Positions 6,317-14,996 of a stretch of 37,413 bases of DNA are shown here, in pieces. Source of the DNA: Acetobacter fallax (GTDB lineage Bacteria; Pseudomonadota; Alphaproteobacteria; Acetobacterales; Acetobacteraceae). The stretch covers positions 1 to 37,413 of the forward strand of contig NZ_WOSX01000033.1 of NCBI RefSeq assembly GCF_011516735.1, given 5' to 3'. The notes beneath the pieces were generated by a model that saw only the letters and a list, made by a program, of their open reading frames with translations, did no database searches and was not told the origin of the DNA. The translations under genes were made by a program, and so were the position numbers. Numbering within the stretch: the first letter of the stretch is position 1; every line of letters begins with the position of its first letter.

Positions 6317-9010
6317 TTAGCCCAGCCTTGAGAGAGCGGCTTTGAGGCGATCCCGCTCGCCGGTCTGGGTGGTGAGGCGTTCGCGGGTTTCCCCGACCAC
6401 TTCGGGTTTGCCTCTGGCAATGAAGTCGGCGTTGCCGAGTTTCTTCTCAGTCTTCGCTATTTCGGCTTCGGCTTTGTCGAGTTCCTTACCCAGGCGGGCG
6501 CGTTCGGCGTCGAGGTCGATGAGGTCGGCCAGGGGCAGGACGAGGGTGGCTTCGTCGACAACGGTCTGGGCGGAGCCGTGGGGGACGTCGCCGGTGAGGG
6601 CTTCGACTTCTGAGACGCGGGCCATGCGGCCGATGGTTTCGGCCCAGCGTTTTGCGCGGTCCATTGTGGTTGTGGAGGCGTCTTTCAGAAGGACGGGGGC
6701 GAGGCGCGACGGCGGGACGTTCATTTCTGAGCGGACGGTGCGAATTTCGGAAATGAAGCGTGTCAGCCAGTCGATTTCCGCGACGGCTACTTCCGTGCCC
6801 GGGATGGTGACGGGCTGTGGCCATGCGGCGGTCATGAGTCTGCCTTCAGGTCCGAAGCCGAATTCGTGCCAGAGCGTGTCGGTCACGAAGGGCATGACGG
6901 GCTGGAGGAGGCGGAGGATGGTGTCGAGCACCCAGGCGGTAACAGCGCGGAGTTCGTCGGCGACTTTGGTGTCTTCTCCGGTGAAGAGTGGCTTGGAGAG
7001 TTCCAGATACCAGTCACAGAAGCGATTCCAGACGAAGCGGTAACAGGCGCCGGCGTAGTCGTCGAAGCGGAAGGCTTCGAGGGCTTTTGTGGCGTCTTCG
7101 ACAGCGTTTGTTGTTTCGTGAATGATCCAGAGGCTGAGGGGGTTTTCGGCTTTTGCGGGGTCGAAACCAGGGACGGCTTTCACCTCGTTCATTTCACAGA
7201 AGCGGGCGGCGTTCCAGAGTTTGGTGACGAAGGCGCGGTGGTCTTCGACGCGTTTCGGCCCGAATTTGAGATCACGCCCGACGCCGGTGAGGGCGCAGAT
7301 GGTGAAGCGGGTGGCGTCGGCGCCGTACTGGTCGAGCAGATCGAGCGGGTCGATGCCGTTGCCTTTGCTCTTCGACATTTTCTGGCCGCGTTCGTCGCGC
7401 ACCAGGCCGTGGATGAAGACGGTGTGGAACGGCACGTCTTTCATGAAGTGCAGGCCCATCATCATCATCCGGGCGACCCAGAAGAAGATGATGTCGAAGC
7501 CGGTAACGAGGACATCGGTCGGGTAGTAACGGTCGAGTTCCGGCGTTTTATCGGGCCAGCCGAGGGTGGAGAACGGCCAGAGGGCGGAGGAGAACCAGGT
7601 GTCGAGGACGTCTTCGTCGCGGGTGAGGTCGGTGGTCTCGCCGTAATGCGCGGTGGCCTGGGCCTGGGCGTCGGCTTCGTCATAGCCGACGAAGACGGTG
7701 CCGTCGGGGGCGTACCAGGCGGGGATCTGGTGTCCCCACCAGAGCTGGCGGGAGATGCACCATGGCTGGATGTCGCGCATCCAGGCGAAGAAGGTATTTT
7801 CCCACTGTTTCGGGACGAAGGTGACTTTGCCGTTTTCCACGGCTTCGATGGCGGGGCCGGCAAGAGTGGCGGCGTCGCAGTACCACTGGGTGGTCAGGCG
7901 CGGTTCGACGACGGCGCCCCCGCGTTCGGCGTGGGGGATCTGGTTGGTGTGGGCTTCGACTTCGACGAGGAAGCCGAGGCGGTCGAGTTCGGCGACGATG
8001 GCTTTGCGGGCGTCTTCGCGGGACTGGCCTTCCAGCGTGCGGGTGAAGGCGGGATCTGCGAGGTCTGTGACGGCATGCAGATCGTCCCCGATCTCGGCGA
8101 GAGTGATGGCAGCGCCTTCATCCAGCACGGAGATCATCGGCAGGGCGTGGCGTTTGCCGACCTCGAAATCGTTGAAGTCGTGGGCCGGGGTGATCTTGAC
8201 GGCGCCTGTGCCTTTTTCCGGGTCGGAATAGGTGTCGGCGATAATGGGGATGCGGCGGCCAGTGAGGGGCAGGATGACGGATTTGCCGATGAGGGCGGTG
8301 TAGCGTTCGTCTTCCGGGTGAACGGCGACGGCGGTGTCACCGAGCATGGTTTCCGGACGTGTGGTGGCGACGGTGATGAACTGGTCTTCGGTGCCTTCGA
8401 CGGGATAGCGGATATGCCAGAGATGGCCGCGCATTTCCTTGTTCCCGACTTCGAGGTCGGAGATGGCTGTGCGGAAATGTGGATCCCAGTTGACCAGACG
8501 GCGGTCGCGATAAATCAGCTTTTCACGGAAGAGGGTGACGAAGACCTCGCGGACGGAACGGGAGAGGCCTTCGTCCATGGTGAAGCGTTCACGCGACCAG
8601 TCGAGCGAGGAGCCGAGGCGGCGGAGCTGCTTTGTGATGCCGTTGCCGGATTCGGCTTTCCATTCCCACACGCGCTCAAGGAAGGTGGAGCGTCCGAGCT
8701 GCTGCCGGGTGGTGCCTTCGGTGGCGAGTTTGCGTTCGACGACAAGCTGGGTGGCGATACCGGCGTGGTCGGTTCCAGGCTGCCAGAGGGTGTCGCGGCC
8801 CTGCATGCGGCGCCAGCGGATGAGGGTGTCCTGCATTGTCATGGTCAGGGCGTGGCCCATATGGAGCGTGCCGGTGACGTTGGGCGGCGGGATCATGATG
8901 GTGTATGGCGCGCCCGGGCTTCCGGGGTCTGCGGCAAAGCTGCCTTCGGTTTCCCAGAGGCTGTAGAGCCGGGATTCGGTTTCGGTGGTCTGAAACGTCT
9001 TGCTGAGCAT
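6317..9010 (-). CDS. valS: Valine--tRNA ligase
   Basis: This class I aminoacyl-tRNA synthetase of 897 residues joins valine to tRNA-Val in the cytoplasm. The HIGH-type motif is HMGH (50-53) within PPPNVTGTLHMGHA. The editing domain spans roughly 190-370, with TTRPETMLGDTAVAV and GTGAVKITPAHDFND. DEDVLDTWFSSALWPFSTLGWP and the KMSKS loop (544-548) follow. The anticodon-binding domain and a C-terminal coiled coil (LDAERARLGKELDKAEAEIA) complete the protein, as in bacterial ValRS. ATG 9008-9010 is taken as the start because MLSKTFQTTE fits the family; an in-frame TTG at 9026-9028 would add six residues. A strong terminator hairpin ends only 37 bases before the start. The popZ-valS order is common in Alphaproteobacteria. 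Confidence 0.97.
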   Translation of the reverse strand: MLSKTFQTTETESRLYSLWETEGSFAADPGSPGAPYTIMIPPPNVTGTLHMGHALTMTMQDTLIRWRRMQGRDTLWQPGTDHAGIATQLVVERKLATEGTTRQQLGRSTFLERVWEWKAESGNGITKQLRRLGSSLDWSRERFTMDEGLSRSVREVFVTLFREKLIYRDRRLVNWDPHFRTAISDLEVGNKEMRGHLWHIRYPVEGTEDQFITVATTRPETMLGDTAVAVHPEDERYTALIGKSVILPLTGRRIPIIADTYSDPEKGTGAVKITPAHDFNDFEVGKRHALPMISVLDEGAAITLAEIGDDLHAVTDLADPAFTRTLEGQSREDARKAIVAELDRLGFLVEVEAHTNQIPHAERGGAVVEPRLTTQWYCDAATLAGPAIEAVENGKVTFVPKQWENTFFAWMRDIQPWCISRQLWWGHQIPAWYAPDGTVFVGYDEADAQAQATAHYGETTDLTRDEDVLDTWFSSALWPFSTLGWPDKTPELDRYYPTDVLVTGFDIIFFWVARMMMMGLHFMKDVPFHTVFIHGLVRDERGQKMSKSKGNGIDPLDLLDQYGADATRFTICALTGVGRDLKFGPKRVEDHRAFVTKLWNAARFCEMNEVKAVPGFDPAKAENPLSLWIIHETTNAVEDATKALEAFRFDDYAGACYRFVWNRFCDWYLELSKPLFTGEDTKVADELRAVTAWVLDTILRLLQPVMPFVTDTLWHEFGFGPEGRLMTAAWPQPVTIPGTEVAVAEIDWLTRFISEIRTVRSEMNVPPSRLAPVLLKDASTTTMDRAKRWAETIGRMARVSEVEALTGDVPHGSAQTVVDEATLVLPLADLIDLDAERARLGKELDKAEAEIAKTEKKLGNADFIARGKPEVVGETRERLTTQTGERDRLKAALSRLG

Positions 9011-9047
9011 CGCCTGTTCTAACTGCAAAAGAGGTCATCCAAACAGA

Positions 9048-9079
9048 AAAACGCGGCGCTGAACGCAGCGCCGCGTTTT
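9048..9079 (-). terminator. Intrinsic terminator between popZ and valS
   Basis: The arms AAAACGCGGCGCTG (9048-9061) and CAGCGCCGCGTTTT (9066-9079) form a perfect 14-bp stem with a four-base loop. On the minus strand it is followed by a short T-rich tail (TTTTTCTGTTT). It should end transcription from the pcm-tolC-popZ direction. Its A/T flanks make it roughly bidirectional, but no plus-strand gene needs it. Only 37 bases separate it from the valS start, so the valS promoter must overlap the hairpin, lie in that short stretch, or depend on readthrough. Confidence 0.85.
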
Positions 9080-9129
9080 CAGTATCGCTTTTCTCGCATA
9101 GGAGCCGGCAATCCGGAACAGGTAATCAT
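9079..9129 (-). other. Possible 16-residue leader ORF before the valS terminator
   Basis: On the minus strand an ATG at 9127-9129, preceded by AGGCGGT, opens a short frame reading MITCSGLPAPMREKRY. Its stop (9079-9081) touches the edge of the terminator stem. Placement of a leader peptide right before a terminator and a synthetase gene resembles attenuation. However, the peptide has no valine codon, so a classical Val attenuator is not supported, and the frame may be chance. Confidence 0.2.
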
Positions 9130-9170
9130 GACTGACCGCCTGTGCCTGGGAGGGCGGGCTTCTCCGGTGA

Positions 9171-10193
9171 TTACCGGTCGCTGAGGCGCTCGATCTCTTT
9201 CTGAACGGCCTGCTGAACGATGCTGGACAGATGCTGATCCAGCCATTCCTTGAGGAATGCGCGCACTTCGTCGCGCACGATGTCTTCGATGGTCAGGTTT
9301 CCACCACGCGTGATAGCCACTCTTCTCTCCCTGTGTTCGACGGATTGTTTGCGACGCAGCATCTGCTGCAGGGCGCCAAAGGAATGTTCCGTAGCGCCAA
9401 TGGTCTGCTTGTCCAGTGGAATCTGTACGGGGGCCGGTGCATCGGCGTCAGATGGTGCCGTTCCGGCTGTGTATCCGGCATGCGTTTCTGACGCGTCCCT
9501 GTCTTCGCTCATCGTCACCCCTGGGCGTGCTTTCGGGAAGCTCCACTGTTTTTTAGCAGGAGCTTCGGTTGTCTGTTCTGACTCTTGTATCGGAGACGGT
9601 ACATTTTCAACAGCCCCCGCGTGTCTGGCGGCTTCGGCAGCAGGTTCCGGAGGTGCCGCCGGCACAGGAGGCGGTGCGGATACGACGGGCTCAGCGATGA
9701 CCGGTGCCGCCGGCGCTTCTTCAGCCACAGCGGCAGGCACTGCAATTGCGGGCTCTGCCGCCTGAGGTGCGACCTCCTGTGGCGGCTGCGCGGCAACGGG
9801 TGGCTCTGCCTGAGCAGGATCGGGATGCGGGGGGGTGGCCGGTTCTGCCGGTGCCGGGGGGGCTTCCGTCGCTACTGTGCCTGGACCGGACGGGGCTTCC
9901 TCGTGTTCGTCATAAGGGTCCTCGTCGTCATCCTCATCGGTCGCCAGCATGGATGAATCCAGCACGAGGACGCTGTCGTCATCATCATCCAGGTCTTCGA
10001 CCGGTGGGGCAGGAATCAGTGCAGGCAGTGAATCATGAACCGGTTGCGGCGCGGGTGTTGCCGCTTCAGCAGTCTTTGTTTCCGGAACTGCGTCAGGCTG
10101 GGAGGTTTTGCCCTCTTTAAGGATGCGGCGGATTGAGGACAGGACCGTTTCTATTGAACCGTCTTCGGATCTTGTTTCGTTATTTTCTGTCAT
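9171..10193 (-). CDS. popZ: PopZ-like pole-organising protein (DUF2497)
   Basis: The 340-residue protein shows the three-part PopZ plan. A short N-terminal helix (SIETVLSSIRRILKEG) resembles the PopZ client-binding segment. A long disordered, acidic and Pro/Ala-rich middle follows (for example DLDDDDDSVLVLD and repeated PAPAEPATPP-like runs). The conserved C-terminal oligomerisation helices read TIEDIVRDEVRAFLKEWLDQ and HLSSIVQQAVQKEIERLSDR. In Caulobacter PopZ assembles at cell poles and anchors the chromosome origin through ParB. The middle is longer than in Caulobacter PopZ. ATG 10191-10193 is preferred over the adjacent GTG. The gene starts 26 bases after the tolC stop, consistent with one transcript, and ends before the terminator at 9048-9079. 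Confidence 0.82.
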   Translation of the reverse strand: MTENNETRSEDGSIETVLSSIRRILKEGKTSQPDAVPETKTAEAATPAPQPVHDSLPALIPAPPVEDLDDDDDSVLVLDSSMLATDEDDDEDPYDEHEEAPSGPGTVATEAPPAPAEPATPPHPDPAQAEPPVAAQPPQEVAPQAAEPAIAVPAAVAEEAPAAPVIAEPVVSAPPPVPAAPPEPAAEAARHAGAVENVPSPIQESEQTTEAPAKKQWSFPKARPGVTMSEDRDASETHAGYTAGTAPSDADAPAPVQIPLDKQTIGATEHSFGALQQMLRRKQSVEHRERRVAITRGGNLTIEDIVRDEVRAFLKEWLDQHLSSIVQQAVQKEIERLSDR

Positions 10194-10219
10194 CACATGA
10201 CTTTCTTTGCACCACTACC

Positions 10220-11659
10220 TCAACGGCCCGGCTGATTGACCGCGTAATCACTGATTCCCCACAGTCTGTCTTTGACGGCGTTATAATACGCCTGTTCATT
10301 ATACAGCGGCACGTTCAGGTGCAGATCGACGGCGGTGAGGCGCCCGATCGCCGAGGCGACATTGTAGGACGCGGTGACCATGTTGCTCAGGCTCTGGACC
10401 AGGGCAACCTGTGCCTGGAGCAGGGTGCTTTGCTGCTGGAGGACTTCGAGGGTGGTGCTTGTGCCGACGATGGCCTGCCGTTCCACGCCGTCAAGCGCGA
10501 TGGTGCCAGCCTGAATGGCGGCGCGGTTGCTTTCAATGGCGGCCTTGTAGGAGACCAGCCTCTGCCAGTTGGAGGCGGCGGCCTGGGCAGCTTTCCGGCG
10601 CTGGACATCAACAGCCCGGCGGGAGGCCAGAACCTGCTGCTTCGCCTGGCGGATGGCTGCATATTCGGAACCGCCCTGGTAGATGGGCACGTTGATATCC
10701 AGAGTGGCGTATTTATCTTCGTTGATCTGGTTATTCAGTTCCTGGTTGACCGATTTCATGTAAGTGCCGCTTACGGAGACTGTTGGCATCAGGGCCGCCA
10801 TGGCCACGCCGACGGCATCTTTCTGAGAGGCTTCGGTGAACAAGGCGTTAATAACGTCCGGATTGTTTTTTACGGCCATGGCCACGGCCTGCGCTTCTGA
10901 TTTCACCGGCAACAGAAGAGGTTGCGGCGGTACCAGATTGGGCGGTGGTGCCATGCCTACTATCTGCATGTAGGTTGCCTGCGCGGTCTGCAGAGTGCCT
11001 TCCGACTGCTGGCGTGTTGCTTTTGCCGTTGCGTATGCGGACTCGGCCTGCGCGACGTCTGTGCGGGTAATTTCACCAACGTGGAACCGTTCGTTGGTGG
11101 CGCGGAGCTGCTCCTGAAGAACGTGTTCGTTGTTGATGTTCAGCTGGAGGAGCTGCTCATCCTCGATGACCTGCACATAGGCGTTGACGACGTCCGTGAA
11201 GACCTGCTGTTCGGTTGAGACCAGTTTGGCGCGTTCCGCCATGACCTGGTTGACGGCCTGGTGGGTTGCCGAGGTTGTTTTGCCGCCGCTGTAGAGTGGC
11301 TGCGTGATCTGGACCTGGGCGTCATAACCCGGGGTGCTGTAGCGGCGGGTGTAGCCGCCGACACCGGAATCATCATTGCCGCGATAGTTGTTGAGTCCCT
11401 TGTAGTAACTGGGATCGAAGCTGCCCTGAATTTTCGGGCGCCAGCCGGCGAGGGCGGTCGGGACGCTTTCATCCGTCGCGCGCAGGGTGGCGCGTTCCTG
11501 CTGCAGGGTCGGGTTGGTGAGGTAAGCCGAGGACAGCGCTTCCTGCAATGTATGCGGGATAAAGCTGGGCTCGCCGCTTCCGTCATATTTCTGGGCCAGA
11601 GCCGTCGAGCTGTACAGCAAGGCTGCAAGTCCCAACCCTAAGCCGCAGGAATATTTCAT
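10220..11659 (-). CDS. tolC: TolC-family outer-membrane efflux/secretion channel
   Basis: This 479-residue protein begins with a signal peptide (KYSCGLGLGLAALLYSSTALA). It has the duplicated TolC/OEP architecture of coiled-coil hairpins and short strands. Recognisable segments are TLQEALSSAYLTNPTLQQER at the first repeat, QVQITQPLYSGGKTTSATHQ, and in the second repeat ATLDINVPIYQGGSEYAAIR. It should form the trimeric outer-membrane tunnel for type I secretion or RND/MFS-type pumps. ATG 11657-11659 has a GGAGAG ribosome site upstream. It lies between pcm (153-base gap) and popZ (26-base gap) on the minus strand, a gene order often seen in Alphaproteobacteria. The efflux genes at 16.5-19.9 kb have no outer-membrane partner of their own, so it could also serve them; that is a guess. 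Confidence 0.92.
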   Translation of the reverse strand: MKYSCGLGLGLAALLYSSTALAQKYDGSGEPSFIPHTLQEALSSAYLTNPTLQQERATLRATDESVPTALAGWRPKIQGSFDPSYYKGLNNYRGNDDSGVGGYTRRYSTPGYDAQVQITQPLYSGGKTTSATHQAVNQVMAERAKLVSTEQQVFTDVVNAYVQVIEDEQLLQLNINNEHVLQEQLRATNERFHVGEITRTDVAQAESAYATAKATRQQSEGTLQTAQATYMQIVGMAPPPNLVPPQPLLLPVKSEAQAVAMAVKNNPDVINALFTEASQKDAVGVAMAALMPTVSVSGTYMKSVNQELNNQINEDKYATLDINVPIYQGGSEYAAIRQAKQQVLASRRAVDVQRRKAAQAAASNWQRLVSYKAAIESNRAAIQAGTIALDGVERQAIVGTSTTLEVLQQQSTLLQAQVALVQSLSNMVTASYNVASAIGRLTAVDLHLNVPLYNEQAYYNAVKDRLWGISDYAVNQPGR

Positions 11660-11812
11660 CTAAACTCTCTCCGCTACCCGATCCGCGTTTGTGCAGGCGT
11701 CCCGGTTCGGGCTTATGCCACGCTCAAAAGGGATTTTCCACTGCCGACCTTAACAGTGCATTGCTGCAACGGAAAAAAACTACAGATTGCAGGAATTCGT
11801 TGCGGGAATTTG

Positions 11813-12568
11813 TCAGAACGCGAAGGCGGGTATCGGGAGGAGTTCCTGAATCAGGGGCGCGGGGGCGTCGAAGCTGAGGCGTGTGGCCCAGCCTTCGAAG
11901 GTGCCGGCTGCGCCATTAGCTGTTCCGGCCCGGTCGGGTTCCGCGAGAAAGGCGGAGCAGATGTCTCCGCTTTTGCCCATCATGCCGACGATCCGTCCGT
12001 CTGCGGCGAGCTGGGTCACGCAGAAAGAGGGAATCTCCCGGATCGCGCCATCGAAGATGATGATATCGTAGGGGGCGTTTTCGGGCGCACCCTCCGCGAG
12101 GGGGCCCTGATGCCAGATAATGCCGGGGGCTGTGACATCCGTGTAGGCATGGCCCTGTCGGACGAGTTCTGCTTCTGATTCGAGGGCCACGACATGCGCG
12201 TTGAGGCTGGCGACGACTGAGGCGAGGTAGCCTGTTCCGGCCGCGACGATGAGGACGCGCTCGCCTGCCGCGATGCGTGCGGTCTGGACGATGCGTGCGG
12301 TGAGCATGGGCTGGAGCAGATAGCGCCCGTTGCCGAGCGGCAGGGTACGATCAGCGTAGGCGAAACCGCGCTCGGCCGGGGGAACCGCCAGTTCACGCGG
12401 CAGGTTTCGCATCGCTGTGATGATGCGCGGATCGTTAACCTCCAGGGGACGCACCTGATCGTCGACCATCCGCTGACGGATCTCGCTGAATTCGGAGTGA
12501 TCGGAGGGGAGAGACGCAATGAGCGGGCTCCGGCTGGATTCTGCTGTCTGTGATTGTGTCTGGCTCAT
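11813..12568 (-). CDS. pcm: Protein-L-isoaspartate O-methyltransferase-like protein
   Basis: This 251-residue member of the PCMT/class I methyltransferase family would transfer a methyl group from S-adenosylmethionine to isoaspartyl residues of damaged proteins. The PCMT segments are visible: FSEIRQRMVDDQVRPLEVND, then FAYADRTLPLGNGRYLLQPM, then the SAM loop VLIVAAGTGYLASVVASL, and later PYDIIIFDGAIREIP. The SAM loop has AAGTGY where most PCMTs have IGTGSGY, and several alphaproteobacterial members of this tolC-linked group are also divergent, so the true substrate is uncertain. ATG 12566-12568 (MSQTQSQTAES) is chosen with a GGAGCG ribosome site. The longer open frame upstream runs into the promoter region of the tRNA gene and lacks family similarity. 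Confidence 0.85.
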   Translation of the reverse strand: MSQTQSQTAESSRSPLIASLPSDHSEFSEIRQRMVDDQVRPLEVNDPRIITAMRNLPRELAVPPAERGFAYADRTLPLGNGRYLLQPMLTARIVQTARIAAGERVLIVAAGTGYLASVVASLNAHVVALESEAELVRQGHAYTDVTAPGIIWHQGPLAEGAPENAPYDIIIFDGAIREIPSFCVTQLAADGRIVGMMGKSGDICSAFLAEPDRAGTANGAAGTFEGWATRLSFDAPAPLIQELLPIPAFAF

Positions 12569-12712
12569 CAGCGCGCTCCGGGGCCTTTTCATTCTCTGGT
12601 AAGTGCTTCTGTGTCGTGCGGGCTCCGGCCCGCGCTTTGGTCCGTGACCAGAAATCTCACGCTGGTCATGCCCGTCAAGCGGCAGCCCGGTAAGGGATGC
12701 GCGATCAGTGGC

Positions 12713-12742
12713 TTGACCAGCGATGCCTTGCTGGTGGATATA
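12713..12742 (+). promoter_or_regulatory. Likely sigma-70 promoter of the tRNA-Cys gene
   Basis: A -35 box TTGACC (12713-12718) and a -10 box GATATA (12737-12742) are 18 bases apart. Transcription would start about ten bases before the mature tRNA at 12759. The region downstream of the -10 is moderately GC rich, as is common at stable RNA promoters. The assignment is by consensus only. Confidence 0.5.
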
Positions 12743-12758
12743 GCGCAACCCCGTTCGG

Positions 12759-12832
12759 GGTCCGGTGGCAGAATGGTGATGCAGCGGACTGCAAATCCGC
12801 GTACGTGGGTTCGATTCCCGCCCGGACCTCCA
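12759..12832 (+). tRNA. tRNA-Cys (anticodon GCA), CCA encoded
   Basis: The acceptor arms GGTCCGG and CCGGACC pair over seven bases, followed by discriminator T and an encoded CCA. The D-arm region is GGCAGAATGGTGATGCAGC. The anticodon stem-loop is GCGGACTGCAAATCCGC with anticodon GCA, so it reads UGC/UGU codons. The T arm holds GGGTTCGATTCCC. Discriminator U73 is the usual identity base for tRNA-Cys. A short stem CGCTTT/AAAGCG follows at about 12834, without a T-run. The gene stands alone on the plus strand between divergent pcm and the glk 3' end. Confidence 0.97.
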
Positions 12833-12897
12833 TCGCTTTTATGAAAGCGGTCCGGAAATTCCTTCCTTTGTAGCGGCGTTGTTCCCGCAACATGTTG

Positions 12898-12931
12898 ATC
12901 TCTGAAAATCACAGGTCAACAGAGCCTTTGT
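12898..12931. repeat. Partial module B repeat
   Basis: The sequence TGAAAATCACAGGTCAACAG followed by AGCCTTTG resembles the module B start at 2553-2600 (TTGAAAAATCACAGATCAGC ... ACAGAGC) with the CACGTAACGCG core missing. It is a short degenerate copy between tRNA-Cys and the glk stop. Confidence 0.4.
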
Positions 12932-12933
12932 CT

Positions 12934-13947
12934 TCATGTTTTCAGTGTGTTTCCGGTAGCGGGCTGTTGCGCCAGAGCGGATGCTGCGCCGAATAGTCCC
13001 GGCTCCGGGTAGCGGATCATTCTCACGGGGATTTTACGCATCATGCACTCGAATCTGCCTTTTGCGATGAAGCGTTCGCCGAAGTCGGAGGTGGGCAGCA
13101 CGTCCATCAGGCGTTTGCCGAGGCCGCCTGCGACGACAACGGCGGTGGCGCAGTGGGCCAGGGCCATATCGCCCGCGAAACCGCCCAGTGCCTGACAGAA
13201 GCGGGCCATGCCTTCGCGGGTCACTCTGTCATGGCCTTCCAGCGCCAGCGTCCAGAGTTGTTTGTCATCCAGATCGCGCCACGCTTCGCCGTTTTCTTCG
13301 GAGAGTTGCGCGCAGAGCGGGATGATTCCGGGTCCTGAAATGATCCGCTCCGCCGAGACGCGGCCATGCACGGTGCGGAGCCGGTCGAGCAGACGATCCT
13401 CAAAATCGTTGAAGGGGGAGAAGCCCATATGGCCACCTTCCGCGCCGCAGACGAGGGTTCGTCCGTCTCTTCGGATGATGGAGGCGGTGCCGAGTCCGGT
13501 TCCGGGGCCGATGGCGACGATGGTTCCGTTTTTCGGCAGAGGGCGATCCGGGCCGCAGAGATGGGGCAGGCAGGACGAGTGTAGGCTGGCGATGGCGTGG
13601 GCAACGGCTTCGAAATCGTTGAGCAGCAGGGGCGGGTCGATATCCAGGTCGCGCGGGAGATCGGCGGGGACGACGGTCCAGGGGTTGTTGGCCATGGTCA
13701 GCACGTCGCCCTGGATGGGGCAGGCGAGGGCGATGGCGGCCTGTCCGGGCAGCGAGCGGCCGATTCTCTGGCCAAATGCGCGCCAGGCTTCTTTGAGCGT
13801 GTCATAATCCGCGACGCGCAGGGTGCAGGGGTCTCCGAGTGAGACGACCTGTCCGTTTTCAATGCCGGCTATGGCGAATCGCGCGTGGGTTCCGCCGATA
13901 TCGGCTGCGATGACCTCCCGCGTGGCAGTGTGTTGTCCGTCTGGCAT
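12934..13947 (-). CDS. glk: Glucokinase
   Basis: The 337-residue protein phosphorylates glucose to glucose 6-phosphate with ATP in the cytoplasm. It belongs to the bacterial Glk (ROK-independent) group. The phosphate-1 loop is ADIGGTHARFAI (about 15-26). The catalytic base is Asp111 in LLLNDFEAVAHAI. The phosphate-2 loop GPGTGLGTASI lies near 148-157, and EGGHMGF (170-176) holds the glucose-binding Glu and His. VVVAGGLGKR marks the adenosine region. ATG 13945-13947 is used, with the domain starting within 15 residues. It follows the SDR gene on the same strand after 59 bases, so the two may be co-transcribed. In acetic acid bacteria, glucose that escapes periplasmic oxidation would enter the pentose phosphate route through this step. 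Confidence 0.93.
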   Translation of the reverse strand: MPDGQHTATREVIAADIGGTHARFAIAGIENGQVVSLGDPCTLRVADYDTLKEAWRAFGQRIGRSLPGQAAIALACPIQGDVLTMANNPWTVVPADLPRDLDIDPPLLLNDFEAVAHAIASLHSSCLPHLCGPDRPLPKNGTIVAIGPGTGLGTASIIRRDGRTLVCGAEGGHMGFSPFNDFEDRLLDRLRTVHGRVSAERIISGPGIIPLCAQLSEENGEAWRDLDDKQLWTLALEGHDRVTREGMARFCQALGGFAGDMALAHCATAVVVAGGLGKRLMDVLPTSDFGERFIAKGRFECMMRKIPVRMIRYPEPGLFGAASALAQQPATGNTLKT

Positions 13948-14006
13948 TGATCATCCTCTTCGCTGGTGTGGGCTCCGAGGCTGTCCGGCAGGTCGCAGGT
14001 GGTCTG

Positions 14007-14927
14007 TTAGTCTCCCCTGGGGCGCTGATCGGCGGAAACCCGGCGCATGATGGCGTCACGCAGGATGCGGGGGGTGAGCTGGTCGATGATGCGCAGAACG
14101 GCGAAGGGCCATGGAAAGATGATTTCCGGCTGGTCACGTTTCAGTGCGCTGATGATGCGGGCGGCGGCGGCGTCGGGTGTGACGAGGAACGGTCTCGGGC
14201 CGATGATGCGCTGGCTCATGGCGGTGTCGACGAAACCGGGAGCGATGAGGGTCAGGCGCACGCCGAGCGGGGCGAGGGCGAGGCGGGCTGAGCTGGCGAA
14301 TCGGGCGAGTCCTGCTTTTGAGCCGCCATATCCGGCGGCGAAGGGCAGATCGTGATAGGCCGCGACGGAGCCGATCAGGGCAATGGAGCCGCCGCCGCGC
14401 TGTGCCATCCGGTCTGCTGCGGCCATGGTCAGGGCGGCGGGAGTGGCATAATTCACCAGGCCGAGTTCAAGGACGGTTTCGGCCTGTTCGGTTTTTTCGT
14501 GGCCCTGTTTCATGTCCGACAGGCCGGCGCAGAGGATGACGGTATCGAGCGGCGTGCTGTCGTCGTCCTCACGGAGGGCCCGGAGGGCGGCCTGTCCGTC
14601 GGTCAGATCGACTTCCCGCGTGAGCACATGCGCTCCGCGTTCCTGGCATGACGCAGCCAGAATCCGGAGTTTCGTGGCATTTCGTCCCCAGAGCACCAGC
14701 GTTCGTCCCGGCGCTGCATAGCGGAGGGCGAGGGCTTGTCCGATGCCCCCTGATGCGCCGGTGATCAGGATTCGGGCCAGGGTGCGGTCTGAAATTCTGG
14801 CTGAATTCCGGATTGATTTGTCCCGGCGGCTTGAGCCTTTGAGCCGTGTGAGGATATGTCGTGCCTTCGCCATGAGGCGGTTGCCTGTCGTCACGTTGGC
14901 AGCGGTTTCGTTCAACGGTATGTCCAT
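14007..14927 (-). CDS. Short-chain dehydrogenase/reductase
   Basis: This classical SDR of 306 residues has the NAD(P)-binding loop TGASGGIG (56-63), a DLTD motif near 107-110, the NAG-equivalent LCAGLSD (132-138), Ser187 in IGSVAA and the catalytic Tyr200-xxx-Lys204 (YGGSK). About 50 residues precede the Rossmann fold, more than is usual; a start at Met19 (MAKARHILTR) is possible, but ATG 14925-14927 is kept as the longer open reading. The C-terminal part (FPWPFAVLRIIDQLTPRIL) is hydrophobic, as in SDRs acting on lipids or fatty acyl substrates. The substrate is unknown. It lies divergent from the GNAT-like gene across a 69-base gap holding a palindrome, and upstream of glk on the same strand. 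Confidence 0.85.
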   Translation of the reverse strand: MDIPLNETAANVTTGNRLMAKARHILTRLKGSSRRDKSIRNSARISDRTLARILITGASGGIGQALALRYAAPGRTLVLWGRNATKLRILAASCQERGAHVLTREVDLTDGQAALRALREDDDSTPLDTVILCAGLSDMKQGHEKTEQAETVLELGLVNYATPAALTMAAADRMAQRGGGSIALIGSVAAYHDLPFAAGYGGSKAGLARFASSARLALAPLGVRLTLIAPGFVDTAMSQRIIGPRPFLVTPDAAAARIISALKRDQPEIIFPWPFAVLRIIDQLTPRILRDAIMRRVSADQRPRGD

Positions 14928-14938
14928 GCCACAACATT

Positions 14939-14959
14939 ACACCTGCCCGAGGCAGGTGT
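14939..14959. promoter_or_regulatory. Perfect palindrome in the divergent promoter region
   Basis: The arms ACACCTGCC (14939-14947) and GGCAGGTGT (14951-14959) are perfect inverted repeats around CGA. It lies in the 69-base gap between the divergent SDR (start 14927) and acyltransferase (start 14997) genes. That place suits an operator acting on both promoters. No T-run follows, so a terminator is unlikely. No cognate regulator is encoded next to it. Confidence 0.4.
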
Positions 14960-14996
14960 CCGCGTGCGGGTTTGCGCGCGCTTTCAGGGAGAGTTC

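Noticed and set aside
6866..9022. 718-codon plus-strand open frame
   Set aside because: It is fully antisense to valS and has Gly/Glu/Val/Asp-rich composition typical of the opposite strand of a high-GC gene; no domain is recognisable.
9079..9129. Classical valine attenuator leader
   Set aside because: The 16-residue frame contains no valine codon, so charged tRNA-Val sensing by ribosome stalling is not supported.
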